Assembly (NCBI GenBank): GCA_964508715.1
Contig: CAZDUX010000003.1
Location: forward strand, 1-64,000
Length of the DNA: 64,000 nt
Source of the DNA: JAKALX01 sp964508715
Lineage (GTDB): Bacteria > Chloroflexota > Dehalococcoidia > Tepidiformales > Tepidiformaceae
Direction: 5' to 3'
Below are positions 37,201 through 46,553 of this stretch, in pieces. The notes beneath the pieces are model-generated. The model worked only from the letters and a program-made list of their open reading frames with translations. It was not told the origin of the DNA and did no database searches. The translations under genes and the position numbers were made by a program. Positions within the stretch are counted from its first letter, which is position 1. Each line of letters starts with the position of its first letter.

Positions 37201-37397
37201 TAGCTATCGCCAAGGTCGCGGGCGAATTCGGCGAGAACGGCCGTCTTCCCGAAGCCAGCAGGGGCGTGAACGGCGATCAGTCCCCCGCCAATCGCGGCAT
37301 GCAGCTTCGCCACGAGCCTGGGCCGTGGAATCAGCGATCGACGTTCTCGGGGTGTGTCGAGTCGTGGATGCATGTGACAGGAGCCGGAACCGCCCAT
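34239..37397 (-). CDS. BTAD-domain ATPase regulator (MalT/LuxR-like signal-transduction ATPase)
   Basis: A 1052-residue regulator. Walker A APAGFGKTAVLAEFA at about 45-59 begins a STAND-type ATPase module. A long TPR-like helical region follows (for example WVLNNLGMAHLQVGDFESA), then, in about the last 220 residues, an OmpR-like winged helix (RVSVRVGDDELGDESWASARAKEMFFLLL) and a BTAD domain ending EELGESLPDRFG. The usual SARP order (DNA-binding and BTAD first) is reversed. Start at 37397 has GGAGGTGA upstream; ATG 37373 is weaker. It probably senses a metabolite or partner protein and activates transcription; targets are unknown. The closest gene is the 28-residue peptide. Confidence 0.88.
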   Translation of the reverse strand: MGGSGSCHMHPRLDTPRERRSLIPRPRLVAKLHAAIGGGLIAVHAPAGFGKTAVLAEFARDLGDSYSVRWIPLDPSCCVPEVFAERISCGLASEHSVPPGAIGREGDLKAYLAHSVGIAGMSAEPTLLVIDNLQELGDNEATLDLLGWLLEAVPEGIEIILSGRSLPPLVTLDERVASGDCLLLGSQDLAFDQQELAAVLERSGSSMEPADLQSATDGWPVGVMAILSGTLSASGSRERRQEAAWTRFLGTNVWGSVPAHLQPALQRLSLPPVVDAALANRLAGPGAWLTLSTWLADHDFLYEPLGGERIRFNPLLRTYLHEQFRRNSPTEFDATVADLASRAERDGCIPLAIEYARTPGQEPLLAAILTRQSQELILHGSFQLLWHGYEALSPELIAANPLLGAVRARVLAHTGRAGEALNIANELLGEPEVRGTARIHATLARMRSLRLLGKIPELVESANAIRAIEEDADGAVLDELAYHDAEVALSALGDLDRAERLLRQTIEHCDPAAHPLGLLAQSTLGQLLSIRGDGPGAVNTLTRSAEGWRRLGSSSNLGWVLNNLGMAHLQVGDFESAVQVLNEARAEGIRCENQRNTAYATASIGDAELGLGHWQAARERYEEAIKICAEDAPDETLAALSIAGLSGALLGLGDLTQADFFIRRAMLVAVASGNSFETATCKLQEAAIESASGNHVVAIHSAEEAADLFEEMGAQTAHTTALYRLALCHFKAGDRGRAKETLDQLDALLQEPWMFGVLLPLVREQPMFGQWASARGFGGESFRTLLSRHAFEAARTESEPDPAPMYPVVRARSLGRVSVRVGDDELGDESWASARAKEMFFLLLANRQGIRKEEAVELLYPELDPEKCNSAFHSNLYRVRRALFGESVVKRDGTYLLNPEATFEWDLESFESLMQEAESLPQGSDERAARYEAALRVYQGPFAEVFYTEWAAALRRRAEDQAHQALAALAGLYAARNDYESAATCMERVLTSNNLNEEAAYRLAMYRVRAGQAVAALDFLDSFRRTYEEELGESLPDRFGQLRSDIAAGAIA

Positions 37398-37431
37398 CCG
37401 CCCTCACCTCCGCGCCAATCCTACCCGGAGT

Positions 37432-37468
37432 GTCAAGGGATTTCCATCAGAATGGTGTAATCCTTGAC
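37432..37468. promoter_or_regulatory. Inverted repeat in divergent promoter region
   Basis: GTCAAGG (37432-37438) and CCTTGAC (37462-37468) are an inverted pair 30 bases apart centre to centre, between the divergent BTAD regulator and HMCES/YedK genes. It may be an operator of either gene. Confidence 0.35.
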
Positions 37469-37516
37469 GGGATCCCGGCACAACGAGCGGGGGTGAGCGT
37501 GAGATAGACTGACGGC

Positions 37517-38203
37517 GTGTGTGGACGGATGACGCTCACGGAGACTGAGCCGCACGAACTCGCGGAAGCCCTTGGTGTACCCGATACGCAGGTACCATCC
37601 AGTTACCGTCCGCGATACAACATTGCGCCAATGCAGGAGCATCTCGTCGTGCGGCTGGAGTACGAGGAGCGCGAGCTATTGGTAGCCCGCTGGGGGCTCG
37701 TGAACTCCTGGGCTAAAGACAACCACGATGCCGCACGCCGAATCAATGCCCGGGCCGAGACGGTGGAGCGGATGCCGGCCTTCCGCAGTGCCTTCAAGAA
37801 GCGCCGCTGCGTGGTCCCGTGCGATGGGTTCTATGAATGGACCGGACCAAGGAACGCCAGGCGACCGCTCTGGTTTCACCGGCCATATGGTGGGCTGCTC
37901 TTCCTCGCAGGGCTGTACGAATCATGGCAGCCATCGCCGGAGACGTGGGAGCGGACATTCACCGTGATCACGACAGGACCGAACGAACTAACTCGGCCAA
38001 TTCACGACCGGATGCCTGTGATCCTTCGGCCAGATGATGTGGACCGGTGGCTCGACCCGAAGGAGACAGATACGGCGCTTCTCAAGGGGCTGCTCGTGCC
38101 TGCACCCGAGGAGTTGCTCGCCTTCACGCCTGTCTCACCGCTGGTGAACAGTGTCCGGAATGACGGGCCGGCCTGCCTCGAGCCAGTCACTGACGCCGAC
38201 TGA
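37517..38203 (+). CDS. SOS-response-associated peptidase (HMCES/YedK)
   Basis: A 228-residue SRAP protein that crosslinks to abasic sites in single-stranded DNA through Cys2, which becomes the N-terminus after Met removal (MCGRMTL). Other conserved features: NARAETVERMPAFRSAFKKRRC, VPCDGFYEW and the catalytic His in IHDRMPVIL. The GTG start exposes Cys2 as in all family members. A single gene next to a divergent regulator. Confidence 0.93.
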   Translation: MCGRMTLTETEPHELAEALGVPDTQVPSSYRPRYNIAPMQEHLVVRLEYEERELLVARWGLVNSWAKDNHDAARRINARAETVERMPAFRSAFKKRRCVVPCDGFYEWTGPRNARRPLWFHRPYGGLLFLAGLYESWQPSPETWERTFTVITTGPNELTRPIHDRMPVILRPDDVDRWLDPKETDTALLKGLLVPAPEELLAFTPVSPLVNSVRNDGPACLEPVTDAD

Positions 38204-38278
38204 GGCGGAGCCCGTGACTCGGGCTGTCGGGATCCATGAACCCGGAATGGTGTTCTCGGGTGAGACCGATGAGTAGTT

Positions 38279-39643
38279 CTACGGCTGGCGACGCCCGATT
38301 CGACCGCCCCAGCGGAACCAGGTGATGGTTCCACTCGCATCGCGCAGGAATTCGCCCTTACTCCCTGCCGATGCACCCTCGAGGGCAATCACACGGTCAG
38401 TGTCGTAGAAGCCGAGGGGGATGGGTGGTGGCGGTGGCGGCTGAAGCCGGCCATCGGAGAGCGGCATAGGGCCGGGCGACCGCGACTGCAGGAGCAGCCC
38501 GTTATCGGTGGCGCTGATCTCGTGGATGGCAAGAACGGGAGCGTAGGTTGCCGTGTACTCCTGGAGATCACCTGCCGGGACCTCGCGGATAGCCGCGGGG
38601 GGCTGCTCGATTCCAAGGAACTCCTTCAAGGCGCGGGTGATGGCACGGCCCTGGAGTTCCGCTCCGGAATCCGCATTCGTGAGCACCGAAATGGCGAACG
38701 CCTGCTGCGGGGCAAGTGCCAGGACAGCGATCTGCCCGTTGGTCCCGCCGGTGTGCATCACCAGCCGCGTACCGCCAACGTCTCGGAGCATCCAGGAGAA
38801 ACCGATGGCATCGGTGTTGCACCCGCCTTCAGCAAGGGGCTGACGCATGAACACCACCGACGCTGGCGAGAGGACACGGCCGCCGTGGGTGGCCGTCCCA
38901 TCACCGAGGTGGAACCGGGCATAGCGGAGTTGGTCGCCAACTGTGGAGACGAGGCCCCCTGCAGGTGAGGCACTACGGTCGAGGCGCCAGGGACGTGCGA
39001 CCTTCGGTCCGTCTGGCATCCTGATGTGCCCGGAGGCGACCCGGTAGGTGAGGAGATCGTCGTGGCAGAACCATGTGCTACTGAGCCCGAGTGGGTCGGT
39101 GACGAGCCGGCGGACCGCGGTTTCGAACGAGGCTCCGGTAACGACCTCGATGATGCGGCCGGCCACGTAGAAGGCAGCATTGTTGTAGGAAAACGTCTCA
39201 CCCACGGGGGTGAGCTGCGGGGATTTCGCCATCTTCGCGACGATGAGTTCGACTGCATCATCGCCCCGGCCCGTGTCACGGAAGTAGTCGCCAACCCAGC
39301 CGGCCGTATGTGTGACGAGGTGGCGTACGCGTACGCTGGCCGCGTCGTTCTCTGACTGCACCTTGAAGCCGGGCAGGTAGGAACGGACTGGCGCCTCGAT
39401 GTCGACCTTGCCTTCTTCGACGAGGTGCATGAGTGCGGTAGCGGTGAACGTCTTGGAGATTGAACCGATCTGGAAGAGTGTTTCGGGCGTTACGGGTAGT
39501 GGGTTGTCAACGCTCGTGACACCGAACCCGGCCGTGTACTCGTGGCCGTCGCTCCAGACGCCAACAGCAACGCCGGGAACCTGGCAACGCGACATGTCGG
39601 CAGTTATCGAATCGCAAAGGGCGGTGAACGCGGCGTCAGTCAT
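38279..39643 (-). CDS. Serine hydrolase (beta-lactamase/penicillin-binding class C type)
   Basis: A 454-residue protein. The SxxK nucleophile is in FQIGSISKTFTATALMHLV and the YxN motif in SYNNAAFYV. A C-terminal extra domain follows the hydrolase core. Related proteins are esterases, D-aminopeptidases or PBP-like enzymes, so beta-lactamase activity should not be assumed. No signal peptide is evident. It follows the oppF terminator on the same strand. Confidence 0.88.
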   Translation of the reverse strand: MTDAAFTALCDSITADMSRCQVPGVAVGVWSDGHEYTAGFGVTSVDNPLPVTPETLFQIGSISKTFTATALMHLVEEGKVDIEAPVRSYLPGFKVQSENDAASVRVRHLVTHTAGWVGDYFRDTGRGDDAVELIVAKMAKSPQLTPVGETFSYNNAAFYVAGRIIEVVTGASFETAVRRLVTDPLGLSSTWFCHDDLLTYRVASGHIRMPDGPKVARPWRLDRSASPAGGLVSTVGDQLRYARFHLGDGTATHGGRVLSPASVVFMRQPLAEGGCNTDAIGFSWMLRDVGGTRLVMHTGGTNGQIAVLALAPQQAFAISVLTNADSGAELQGRAITRALKEFLGIEQPPAAIREVPAGDLQEYTATYAPVLAIHEISATDNGLLLQSRSPGPMPLSDGRLQPPPPPPIPLGFYDTDRVIALEGASAGSKGEFLRDASGTITWFRWGGRIGRRQP

Positions 39644-39676
39644 GCGGCACGACTATACGCCCGGCCGTTTACTCAC

Positions 39677-39709
39677 TCGAAAGGGCCGTCACCGGGACGG
39701 CCCTTTCGA
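39677..39709 (-). terminator. Terminator after oppF
   Basis: A perfect 14-bp stem, TCGAAAGGGCCGTC with GACGGCCCTTTCGA, and a 5-base loop, 20 bases past the oppF stop. The internal T run in the CCCTTT arm fits an intrinsic terminator on the minus strand. Confidence 0.7.
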
Positions 39710-39729
39710 AGGATGTTGCAGTTCGGGGG

Positions 39730-40741
39730 TTACACCCGATGGCACCAGACCCAGTGCTCCTTGTCGGCGGTGCCAACGTTACGCCATTCGGGGCGCCGCA
39801 CACGGCACTCGTCGATAGCGATGGGGCAGCGGGTGTGAAACACGCATCCGCTCGGCGGGCGCAGTGGGCTCGGCACATCGCCGAGGAGAATGATGCGTTC
39901 GCGCTTGCGCTCGATCTCCGGGTCCGGGATGGGGACGGCGGAGAGCAACGCCTTGGTGTAGGGATGGAGCGGGTTCTCGAAGATCGAGTCCCGGTCGGTG
40001 AGCTCCATGATGTGGCCAAGATACATAACAGCGACGCGGTCGGAGATGTGGCGGACAACCGAGAGGTCGTGAGCGATGAAGAGGTAGGTGAGCCCGAACT
40101 GGTTCTGGAGGTCCTGGAGCAGGTTGATGATCTGCGCCTGGATCGACACGTCGAGAGCAGACACCGGCTCGTCGCAAACGATGAAGTCGGGCTCAACCGC
40201 GAGAGCCCGGGCGATACCGATACGCTGGCGCTGGCCGCCCGAGAACTCGTGGGGGAAGCGGTTGGCGAAGTAGGGGTTGAGACCCACCGTCTGGAGGAGG
40301 TTCTGAACCTTCTCCTTCTTTTCCTTACCGCTGGCGAGCTTATGGATGGTGAGTGGCTCGCTGATGATGCTGCCGACGGACATACGCGGGTTCAAGCTTG
40401 CGTAGGGGTCCTGGAAGATCATTTGCATCTTGCGGCGGAAGCGGCGGAGATCGCGCCCCTTGAGCTTCGTCAGGTCCTGGCCTTCGAACATGACCGAGCC
40501 GCCGGTTGGCCGGTTCAGCTGGAGGATTGCCTTACCTGTGGTGCTCTTGCCACAGCCCGATTCGCCAACGAGGCCGAGGGTTTCGCCACGCTTGACGGGG
40601 AAGCTGATCCCATCAACGGCCCGGACATCGGCGACCTTGCGCTGGAAGATGAGGCCGGCCGTAACCGGGAAATAGACCTGCAGGTCCTGAACATCGACGA
40701 GTGTTTCGCCGGCGGTACCCGAGGCGGACTGGCGGGTGGAA

Positions 40742-40758
<17 letters not shown>
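39730..40758 (-). CDS. oppF: Oligopeptide/dipeptide ABC transporter ATP-binding protein
   Basis: About 342 residues. Walker A GLVGESGCGKSTTGKAI, the ABC signature EFSGGQRQRIGIARAL and Walker B FIVCDEPVSALDVSIQAQ identify an OppF/DppF ATPase, with the C-terminal oligopeptide-transporter domain containing Cys residues (CVFHTRCPIAIDECR). I chose a TTG start at 40758 with GGGAGG six bases upstream; it overlaps oppD. Neither permease nor binding protein genes are adjacent, so the transporter's membrane parts must be elsewhere. Confidence 0.92.
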
Positions 40759-41743
<985 letters not shown>

Positions 41744-41822
41744 GGCTTCTCCTTCGTCTCCCGGTTTGCCCGGAGTTGCAGCCCTGCCGGCTGGCCATCG
41801 TCCCTCGAGGTCGGGCCGGATA

Positions 41823-41904
41823 TGGGGAAGAGGAGACTCGAACTCCCACGCCTTTCGGCACGTGATCCTAAGTCACGCTCGTCTGCCAGTTCCGACACTT
41901 CCCC
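41823..41904 (-). tRNA. tRNA-Leu (TAG)
   Basis: An 82-base class II tRNA with a long variable arm (TGCCGAAAGGCGT). Acceptor GGGGAAG/CTTCCCC, anticodon stem CGTGA/TCACG with loop CTTAGGA (anticodon TAG). The discriminator is A; CCA is not encoded (the DNA reads ATA). Confidence 0.95.
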
Positions 41905-41956
41905 ACCTCTTGCACCAGCGGCCCGCCCATGCGAGCCACTGGAGACAGGATAGTGG

Positions 41957-42032
41957 TGGTGAGCCGCGTAGGACTCGAACCTACAACCTAGTGATTAAGA
42001 GTCACTTGCTCTGCCAATTGAGCTAGCGGCCC
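41957..42032 (-). tRNA. tRNA-Lys (CTT)
   Basis: A 76-base cloverleaf. Acceptor GGGCCGC pairs with GCGGCTC through one G-U pair; anticodon stem AGTGA/TCACT with loop CTCTTAA (anticodon CTT); T stem GTAGG/CCTAC; CCA is encoded. Confidence 0.96.
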
Positions 42033-42285
42033 CCGAGGGACGGGCGGGAGTATACCATGCGACGCGCGCCGTTCAGCAACTCGTGGTTAACTTACCATAA
42101 GTGCTCGTACAGGACAGCCCGAACGCTCGCACTCGGCCCGGTCCGGCATCCTTCTCACGCTCCCCGAAGGGTGGTGCGATGCCGGGGGTAACCCCATGGT
42201 CGCATGGCGATCGGAATGGTCAAGGGATGCTGCTGACCCCTTCCTGTGCGGGTTGCTGACACCCGCGTCAGATTCAATTTCCCTC

Positions 42286-42528
42286 TCAGGCGGCCCCGTT
42301 TCGTTCCCGTTCGAGGAGCTCGATGAGGCGGTGTTTGAGGTGCTGAAGCACGGGCGCACTGAGGTTGGAACGCGGGCTGCCGCCCATGGAGTCGATGAGC
42401 GCGACGGCGTCTTCGACTGCTGCGACATAGCCGTCAGACCACGCCGCCGCGGAATGTGGATCTGAATCGCAGCTTCGCATCCTGTTCATGTGTGATGTGT
42501 CGGCATAACTGTCTGCCTTCCACAGCAT
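42286..42528 (-). CDS. Small hypothetical protein (80 residues)
   Basis: Soluble and probably helical, with AAAWSDGYVAAVEDAVALIDSM and APVLQHLKHRLIELLERERNG. The family is not recognised. ATG at 42528 is preceded by a GGAAAGG about 13 bases upstream; an ATG at 42489 is a shorter option. It is isolated between the CAP-domain gene and the tRNA pair. The 250-base gap to the tRNAs shows no other gene. Confidence 0.55.
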   Translation of the reverse strand: MLWKADSYADTSHMNRMRSCDSDPHSAAAWSDGYVAAVEDAVALIDSMGGSPRSNLSAPVLQHLKHRLIELLERERNGAA

Positions 42529-42777
42529 GAATGGCTGGCCTTTCCGAATCGTGGTTACGCACACCACGGGCCGGCGGCGGAACGGTACATGGCCAGCATC
42601 CTCCTGTTGGCGAAACGGTACCGTTTTCACCCTGCTGAACGTCGCCGGGGCATCTCAGCTGCGGACGCGCGCCGCCATGTGCCGACATGCTTGCGGAGGT
42701 CACCAAGGGGCACATCCTCCCACCGGACGACATTGATGGGCGGTGAGCAGCCCGCCGGATCGGGCGGAAACCACGGG

Positions 42778-43725
42778 TCAGATGCGGATGTTCGTACAGC
42801 CAGGCGCACCCGTCCCATCGATCCAGAAACCGCCGCCGTTCGAATCCGTGAGGTTGTTCGCCCAGGCGGGAACGAAGGGCGAGTAGCGGAGCCAGTGATC
42901 GCCCTGTTGCTGATAGATCGCTCGGAAGCATCCACGAGCCGTGTCGAGGATGTCGTCGAGTGGCCCGGCGGGGAGCGTCGCCAGGTTCCAACCGGAGGCA
43001 ATGGAGAGGGTGGCGCCGTAATTGGCGCTGGGTGTCGGCGATGGCGTGGGACTGGGTGTCGGGGTGTTGGTTGGTGTGGGGGTCTTCGTCGGGGTATTGG
43101 AGGCGGTTGAGGTGGTGGTTGTGGGATTGCCCGGGTCGATGCTTCCACCGGCTTCGGGGCAACTCTGCCCTGCAGGGTATTGTGCGATGACGACAACCCA
43201 CGCTACCGCGGTCGAATTTGCGCTCCTTGCGACGGCTACTCCAACACACTTGGCGGGAGAAGAGTAGGTGGGTGGAGTTGTGATGTAGACCCCACTTCCC
43301 GGATAGGTGATTCCCGCGATCGCTTCATTGGGCCCGATGTTCTGTGGACTCGAGCCAGCACGAGCGTAGACGCCCTCACCGCTGCCCTGCGACCAGAACT
43401 GGTCGTAGCCACAATCCTGCGCTCGCTGAACCCATGTCCGCCCGAGATTATCCGTGTGGCCACCCTGAAGTCCGCTCGATACCTGGTACTCGGCATACCA
43501 CGCAGCCGCCCGGTTGAGCGGTCCAGAGAGCTGTAGGAGAGTCGATCCGCTGATATTTGTGTTTCTCCATTGCTGGAGCAGCCCGAGGAACTGGTTTTCC
43601 TCTGCACTGATACCGGCGGAGGTCGGGTTGCACGGCCCGGCGGCTGATGCTCCCGGGCGATTGAGGGCGACGCCAGCACCGAGGACGGCACCGAAGATGA
43701 GCAATATTGCGATGATCCGATTCAT
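42778..43725 (-). CDS. Secreted CAP (SCP/PR-1)-domain protein
   Basis: A 315-residue exported protein. A signal peptide (about 1-28, IIAILLIFGAVLGAGVAL then ASAAG) precedes a CAP domain (about 40-195) with NQFLGLLQQWRNTN, GGHTDNLGRTWVQRAQDCGY and SGEGVYARAG. A Thr/Pro-rich linker of about 35 residues (TPTKTPTPTNTPTPSPTPSP) leads to a small C-terminal domain (IASGWNLATLPAGP, then GGGFWIDG), a module often seen on Chloroflexota surface proteins. It is probably displayed or released outside the cell; a specific ligand is not known. Confidence 0.85.
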   Translation of the reverse strand: MNRIIAILLIFGAVLGAGVALNRPGASAAGPCNPTSAGISAEENQFLGLLQQWRNTNISGSTLLQLSGPLNRAAAWYAEYQVSSGLQGGHTDNLGRTWVQRAQDCGYDQFWSQGSGEGVYARAGSSPQNIGPNEAIAGITYPGSGVYITTPPTYSSPAKCVGVAVARSANSTAVAWVVVIAQYPAGQSCPEAGGSIDPGNPTTTTSTASNTPTKTPTPTNTPTPSPTPSPTPSANYGATLSIASGWNLATLPAGPLDDILDTARGCFRAIYQQQGDHWLRYSPFVPAWANNLTDSNGGGFWIDGTGAPGCTNIRI

Positions 43726-43884
43726 ATGCGTTGCACGGCGCCCGGTGAGCGCCTTCCGACCATAACACGCATGTTTCGGCCAGGGTCAACCCGTGCATGC
43801 AGGCGCGGCCGGGTATTTTGCGACGGTTTTACGTGAGTGAGGCGTGGCAGCCGCCGATTCTTCGGCTGGTCCGGGACGTAAACA

Positions 43885-43913
43885 GGGGCCGCGCTGGCAC
43901 GTTGCGCGGCCCC
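43885..43913 (-). terminator. Terminator after the secreted repeat protein
   Basis: GGGGCCGCGC with GCGCGGCCCC, a perfect 10-bp GC-rich stem and 9-base loop, 24 bases past the stop of the 43937 gene, followed on the minus strand by TGTTTA. Confidence 0.7.
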
Positions 43914-43936
43914 CGAATTGGTGTCGGTGAGCGTGA

Positions 43937-44710
43937 TTAGCTCTGGCTGCTCGATGTGGTAGCCCCGTGCGTCCCGTTCTGGTTCCCGCGCGGGCCGTTG
44001 CCCTCGAAGCCGTGAGGCCCGCCCGTGCTATCGATCATCTGGTCGAGATTGGCCGTGAACTGCTGCAGGCGAGCATCGGCCTGGGCCTGCGTCATCTTGC
44101 CGTCGGATACGGCGGTTGTGAGCTTTGCCGTCTCCTGGCTCGTGAGGAATGCCTTCAGGGCATCGCGGCTCTTGCCGTGGTCGCTCGCGATGGTCGCAAG
44201 CGATTTGCCGGCCTGGCGCTCCGTTCGGAGGGTGGCCTGGTCGATCCCGAGGAAGGTTGCGAGCGCGGCATCATCCATGCGCAAGCCGCCACGGCCTTTC
44301 TCACCATGGCTGCCGGTGCCCCCGCCCATCGGGCCGAAACGGAACTGCCCGGAATCGATGCGGGCGTTGGCTGCATCTGCCTGGGCCTGGGTGATCTTGC
44401 CGGACGCGAGGTCCGCCGCCACCTGGTCCTTCGCCGTCCGCTCGAGGGCGTCGGTCAGTTTCGTGACGTCGATGCCGAGATTGGCGGCAAGCTTCTGGAG
44501 GTAGGCGTCCATCTCGGCCTGGCGGCCAGCAGCCGAAGGTGGAGTCATGTGCCCCGGCTGGCCCGGGCCTGCCTGGCTGATGGAGCTGGTGGTGTTGCCC
44601 TGGGCACTTGCCCCCTGGGCATTAATCAGTGCTCCGCCGCCGAGAATCGCGGCGAACGAGGCGACGCCCGCGCCAATGGCGACGAGCTTTGGGGACCTGG
44701 TGATTTCCAT
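43937..44710 (-). CDS. Exported protein with two similar modules
   Basis: A 257-residue protein of unknown family. The N-terminus is a signal peptide or membrane anchor (VAIGAGVASFAAILGGGALI). Two related modules follow, each starting with an LGID helix and ending with a GK[I/M]TQAQADA motif (about 90-118 and 190-215). A Gly/His-rich spacer lies between them, and the tail is Gly/Asn/Ser-rich (GNGPRGNQNGTHG). AAGGAG lies 12 bases before the ATG. It probably acts outside the membrane. The helical repeats recall DUF2680-like exported proteins, but this assignment is weak. Confidence 0.72.
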   Translation of the reverse strand: MEITRSPKLVAIGAGVASFAAILGGGALINAQGASAQGNTTSSISQAGPGQPGHMTPPSAAGRQAEMDAYLQKLAANLGIDVTKLTDALERTAKDQVAADLASGKITQAQADAANARIDSGQFRFGPMGGGTGSHGEKGRGGLRMDDAALATFLGIDQATLRTERQAGKSLATIASDHGKSRDALKAFLTSQETAKLTTAVSDGKMTQAQADARLQQFTANLDQMIDSTGGPHGFEGNGPRGNQNGTHGATTSSSQS

Positions 44711-44906
44711 TTTCTGTTTTCACTCCTTGCCGGGCCGAAGGTGGTGGGTGTGGCCGGCACAGGGTCAGGTTGGCGCACTTCCTTGAGGGAAGGCTGTGCA
44801 CTCGATTTGGGCGGGCTAATCCTTCTCCCATCCTTCTCACAGGCACGCGCTCGCCCTGCCCGGTACGGGGACGCCACGCATCGCCTACCATGGGATGGGA
44901 GGCGCC

Positions 44907-45422
44907 ATGACCGATCTCGCCGACTTCCGCACGGCCAAGGACACGTTCTTTCGTTCGCACCCGCAATCGCCGCTGACCCCGGAGCAGCAGCGCGACTTCG
45001 AGGGCCTGAACTATTTTGCTGAAGACCCGGAATACGTCTTCGTGCTCGAACCCGAGCTACTCGGTGAGCCTGAGCCCGTTGAACTTCAAACCAGTACGGG
45101 TGACACGGCGCGGTATCTTCGCTGGGCGCGCGTGAGATTCGAAGCGGGTGGTTCACGGCAGGCGTTGACGCTCTACCGGAGCGAAGCCACGAACGACATC
45201 TTCTTGCCGTTTACCGATGCGGGCCGGGGTGTGGAAACGTACGGTGCGGGCCGTTATCTCGATGTCGAGGAGAAGGAAGGCGGCCAGGTGCTGCTCGACT
45301 TCAACTACGCGTATAACCCCTACTGCGCCTACAACGACAGCTGGTCGTGCCCGTTGCCCCCGCCCGAAAACCGGCTCACTGCCCACATTCGCGCCGGCGA
45401 AAAGCTGTTTCGCGAGGAGTAA
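44907..45422 (+). CDS. DUF1684-family protein
   Basis: A 171-residue soluble protein with the DUF1684 hallmarks: an N-terminal FRTAKDTFFRSHPQSPLTPEQ, then YFAEDPEYVF, the LDFNYAYNPYCAYND core and CPLPPPENRL. The conserved Cys and Asp/Asn are in that core. The family's reaction is not known. I start at ATG 44907 because of GGGAGG just upstream; a second ATG at 44895 is possible. The ketopantoate-reductase-like gene follows after 56 bases. Confidence 0.88.
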   Translation: MTDLADFRTAKDTFFRSHPQSPLTPEQQRDFEGLNYFAEDPEYVFVLEPELLGEPEPVELQTSTGDTARYLRWARVRFEAGGSRQALTLYRSEATNDIFLPFTDAGRGVETYGAGRYLDVEEKEGGQVLLDFNYAYNPYCAYNDSWSCPLPPPENRLTAHIRAGEKLFREE

Positions 45423-45478
45423 CCCGTCACCGTCCGCCGCTGTACGCTTCCCTGCATCCAGGTGACCGGAGGACGTCG

Positions 45479-46483
45479 ATGCGGTTCATCATCTATGGCG
45501 CAGGTGGCATCGGGGGGACGATTGGTGCGCGGTTGCATCTCTCCGGGCACGAGGTGGTGCTCATCGCCCGTGGACGGCACCTCTCGGTGCTGCGTGAGAA
45601 GGGACTGCTCTTTCGGACGCCAGCGGGTGATCATCAGCTCCCCATCCCGTGTGTGGGCACGCCGCATGAAATTGATTTCCGCGAGAGCGACGTCGTTTTC
45701 CTGACCATGAAGACACAGGACACGGAGGGCGCGCTGCACGACCTCGAACTTGCTGCCCCACCATCGCTCGCCGTCGTCTGTGCCCAGAATGGGGTTGAGA
45801 ACGAGCGGCTGGCAGCCCGGCGTTTCGAGAAGGTATACGCGATGCTGGTTGCGCTCCCGGCCACCCACCTCGAGCCCGGGATTGTCATCGCGAGCGCGGC
45901 GCCGTTCACGGGAGCGCTCCATGCCGGGTGCTATCCGGGTGGCACCGACTCCACCATTGAGGCCGTGTGCGCCGCGCTTCGCAAGTCGAACTTCGTTGCT
46001 GATGCCGACCCGCGTGCCATGGACCTGAAGTACCGAAAGCTGCAGCTCAATCTCGGGAACGGGCTCGAAGTGCTCACCGGACAAAACGCCTGGGGTGCGC
46101 GGGGCCCACTGGGGGAGGTGGCGGCGAAGTTGCGCGAGGAGGCGGTTGCGGTATTTGCGGCAGCCGGTATTCGTTGGACCGATCGACAGACGTACCAGGA
46201 GCGGGTGACCGACCACTACCAGTCGCAGCCGATTGATGGGGAGGCGCGGTCGGCGAGCTCAACGCTACAGAGCCTGATGCGGGGACACACGATTGTGGAG
46301 GTCGACTTCCTCAATGGCGAAATCTGCCTGCTCGGGCGGCTGCACGGCGTCCCCACTCCCTACAACGAGGTGGTGAGGCGTGAAGCGGTGGCCATGGCCG
46401 CAGGGAAACGCCCCGCGGGGAGCCTGACCGTCGAGGATGTGGTCGCCCTCGCTGAGGTGCACGGGGCGGAACTTGCATGGTAG
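45479..46483 (+). CDS. Ketopantoate reductase-family oxidoreductase (PanE/ApbA-like)
   Basis: A 334-residue NADPH-dependent reductase fold: Rossmann motif MRFIIYGAGGIGGTIGARL at the start, VFLTMKTQDTEGAL, and the active-site-type stretches AQNGVENERLAARRF and, in the C-terminal domain, SSTLQSLMRGHTIVEVDFLNGEI. The Lys of true ketopantoate reductases is seen in TMKTQDT. It may make pantoate for CoA synthesis or act on another 2-oxoacid. The start has GGAGG upstream. Confidence 0.85.
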   Translation: MRFIIYGAGGIGGTIGARLHLSGHEVVLIARGRHLSVLREKGLLFRTPAGDHQLPIPCVGTPHEIDFRESDVVFLTMKTQDTEGALHDLELAAPPSLAVVCAQNGVENERLAARRFEKVYAMLVALPATHLEPGIVIASAAPFTGALHAGCYPGGTDSTIEAVCAALRKSNFVADADPRAMDLKYRKLQLNLGNGLEVLTGQNAWGARGPLGEVAAKLREEAVAVFAAAGIRWTDRQTYQERVTDHYQSQPIDGEARSASSTLQSLMRGHTIVEVDFLNGEICLLGRLHGVPTPYNEVVRREAVAMAAGKRPAGSLTVEDVVALAEVHGAELAW

Positions 46484-46553
46484 GGGGTGGGGGATGGAGT
46501 TCGTCATGACAACATCCTGTCCGGTGTTGTCGTAGAAGGGCCCTCACCTGCGA

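Noticed and set aside
43020..43130. Tandem-repeat-like DNA
   Set aside because: It simply encodes the Thr/Pro-rich linker of the CAP protein; the units are irregular, not a CRISPR or satellite.
43967..45022. Open frame of 351 codons on the plus strand
   Set aside because: Antisense to the secreted repeat protein and running into the DUF1684 start; no ribosome-binding site.
46508..46531. Hairpin GACAACA/TGTTGTC after the ketopantoate-reductase-like gene
   Set aside because: Only 7 bp, a 10-base loop and no T tract; too weak to call a terminator.
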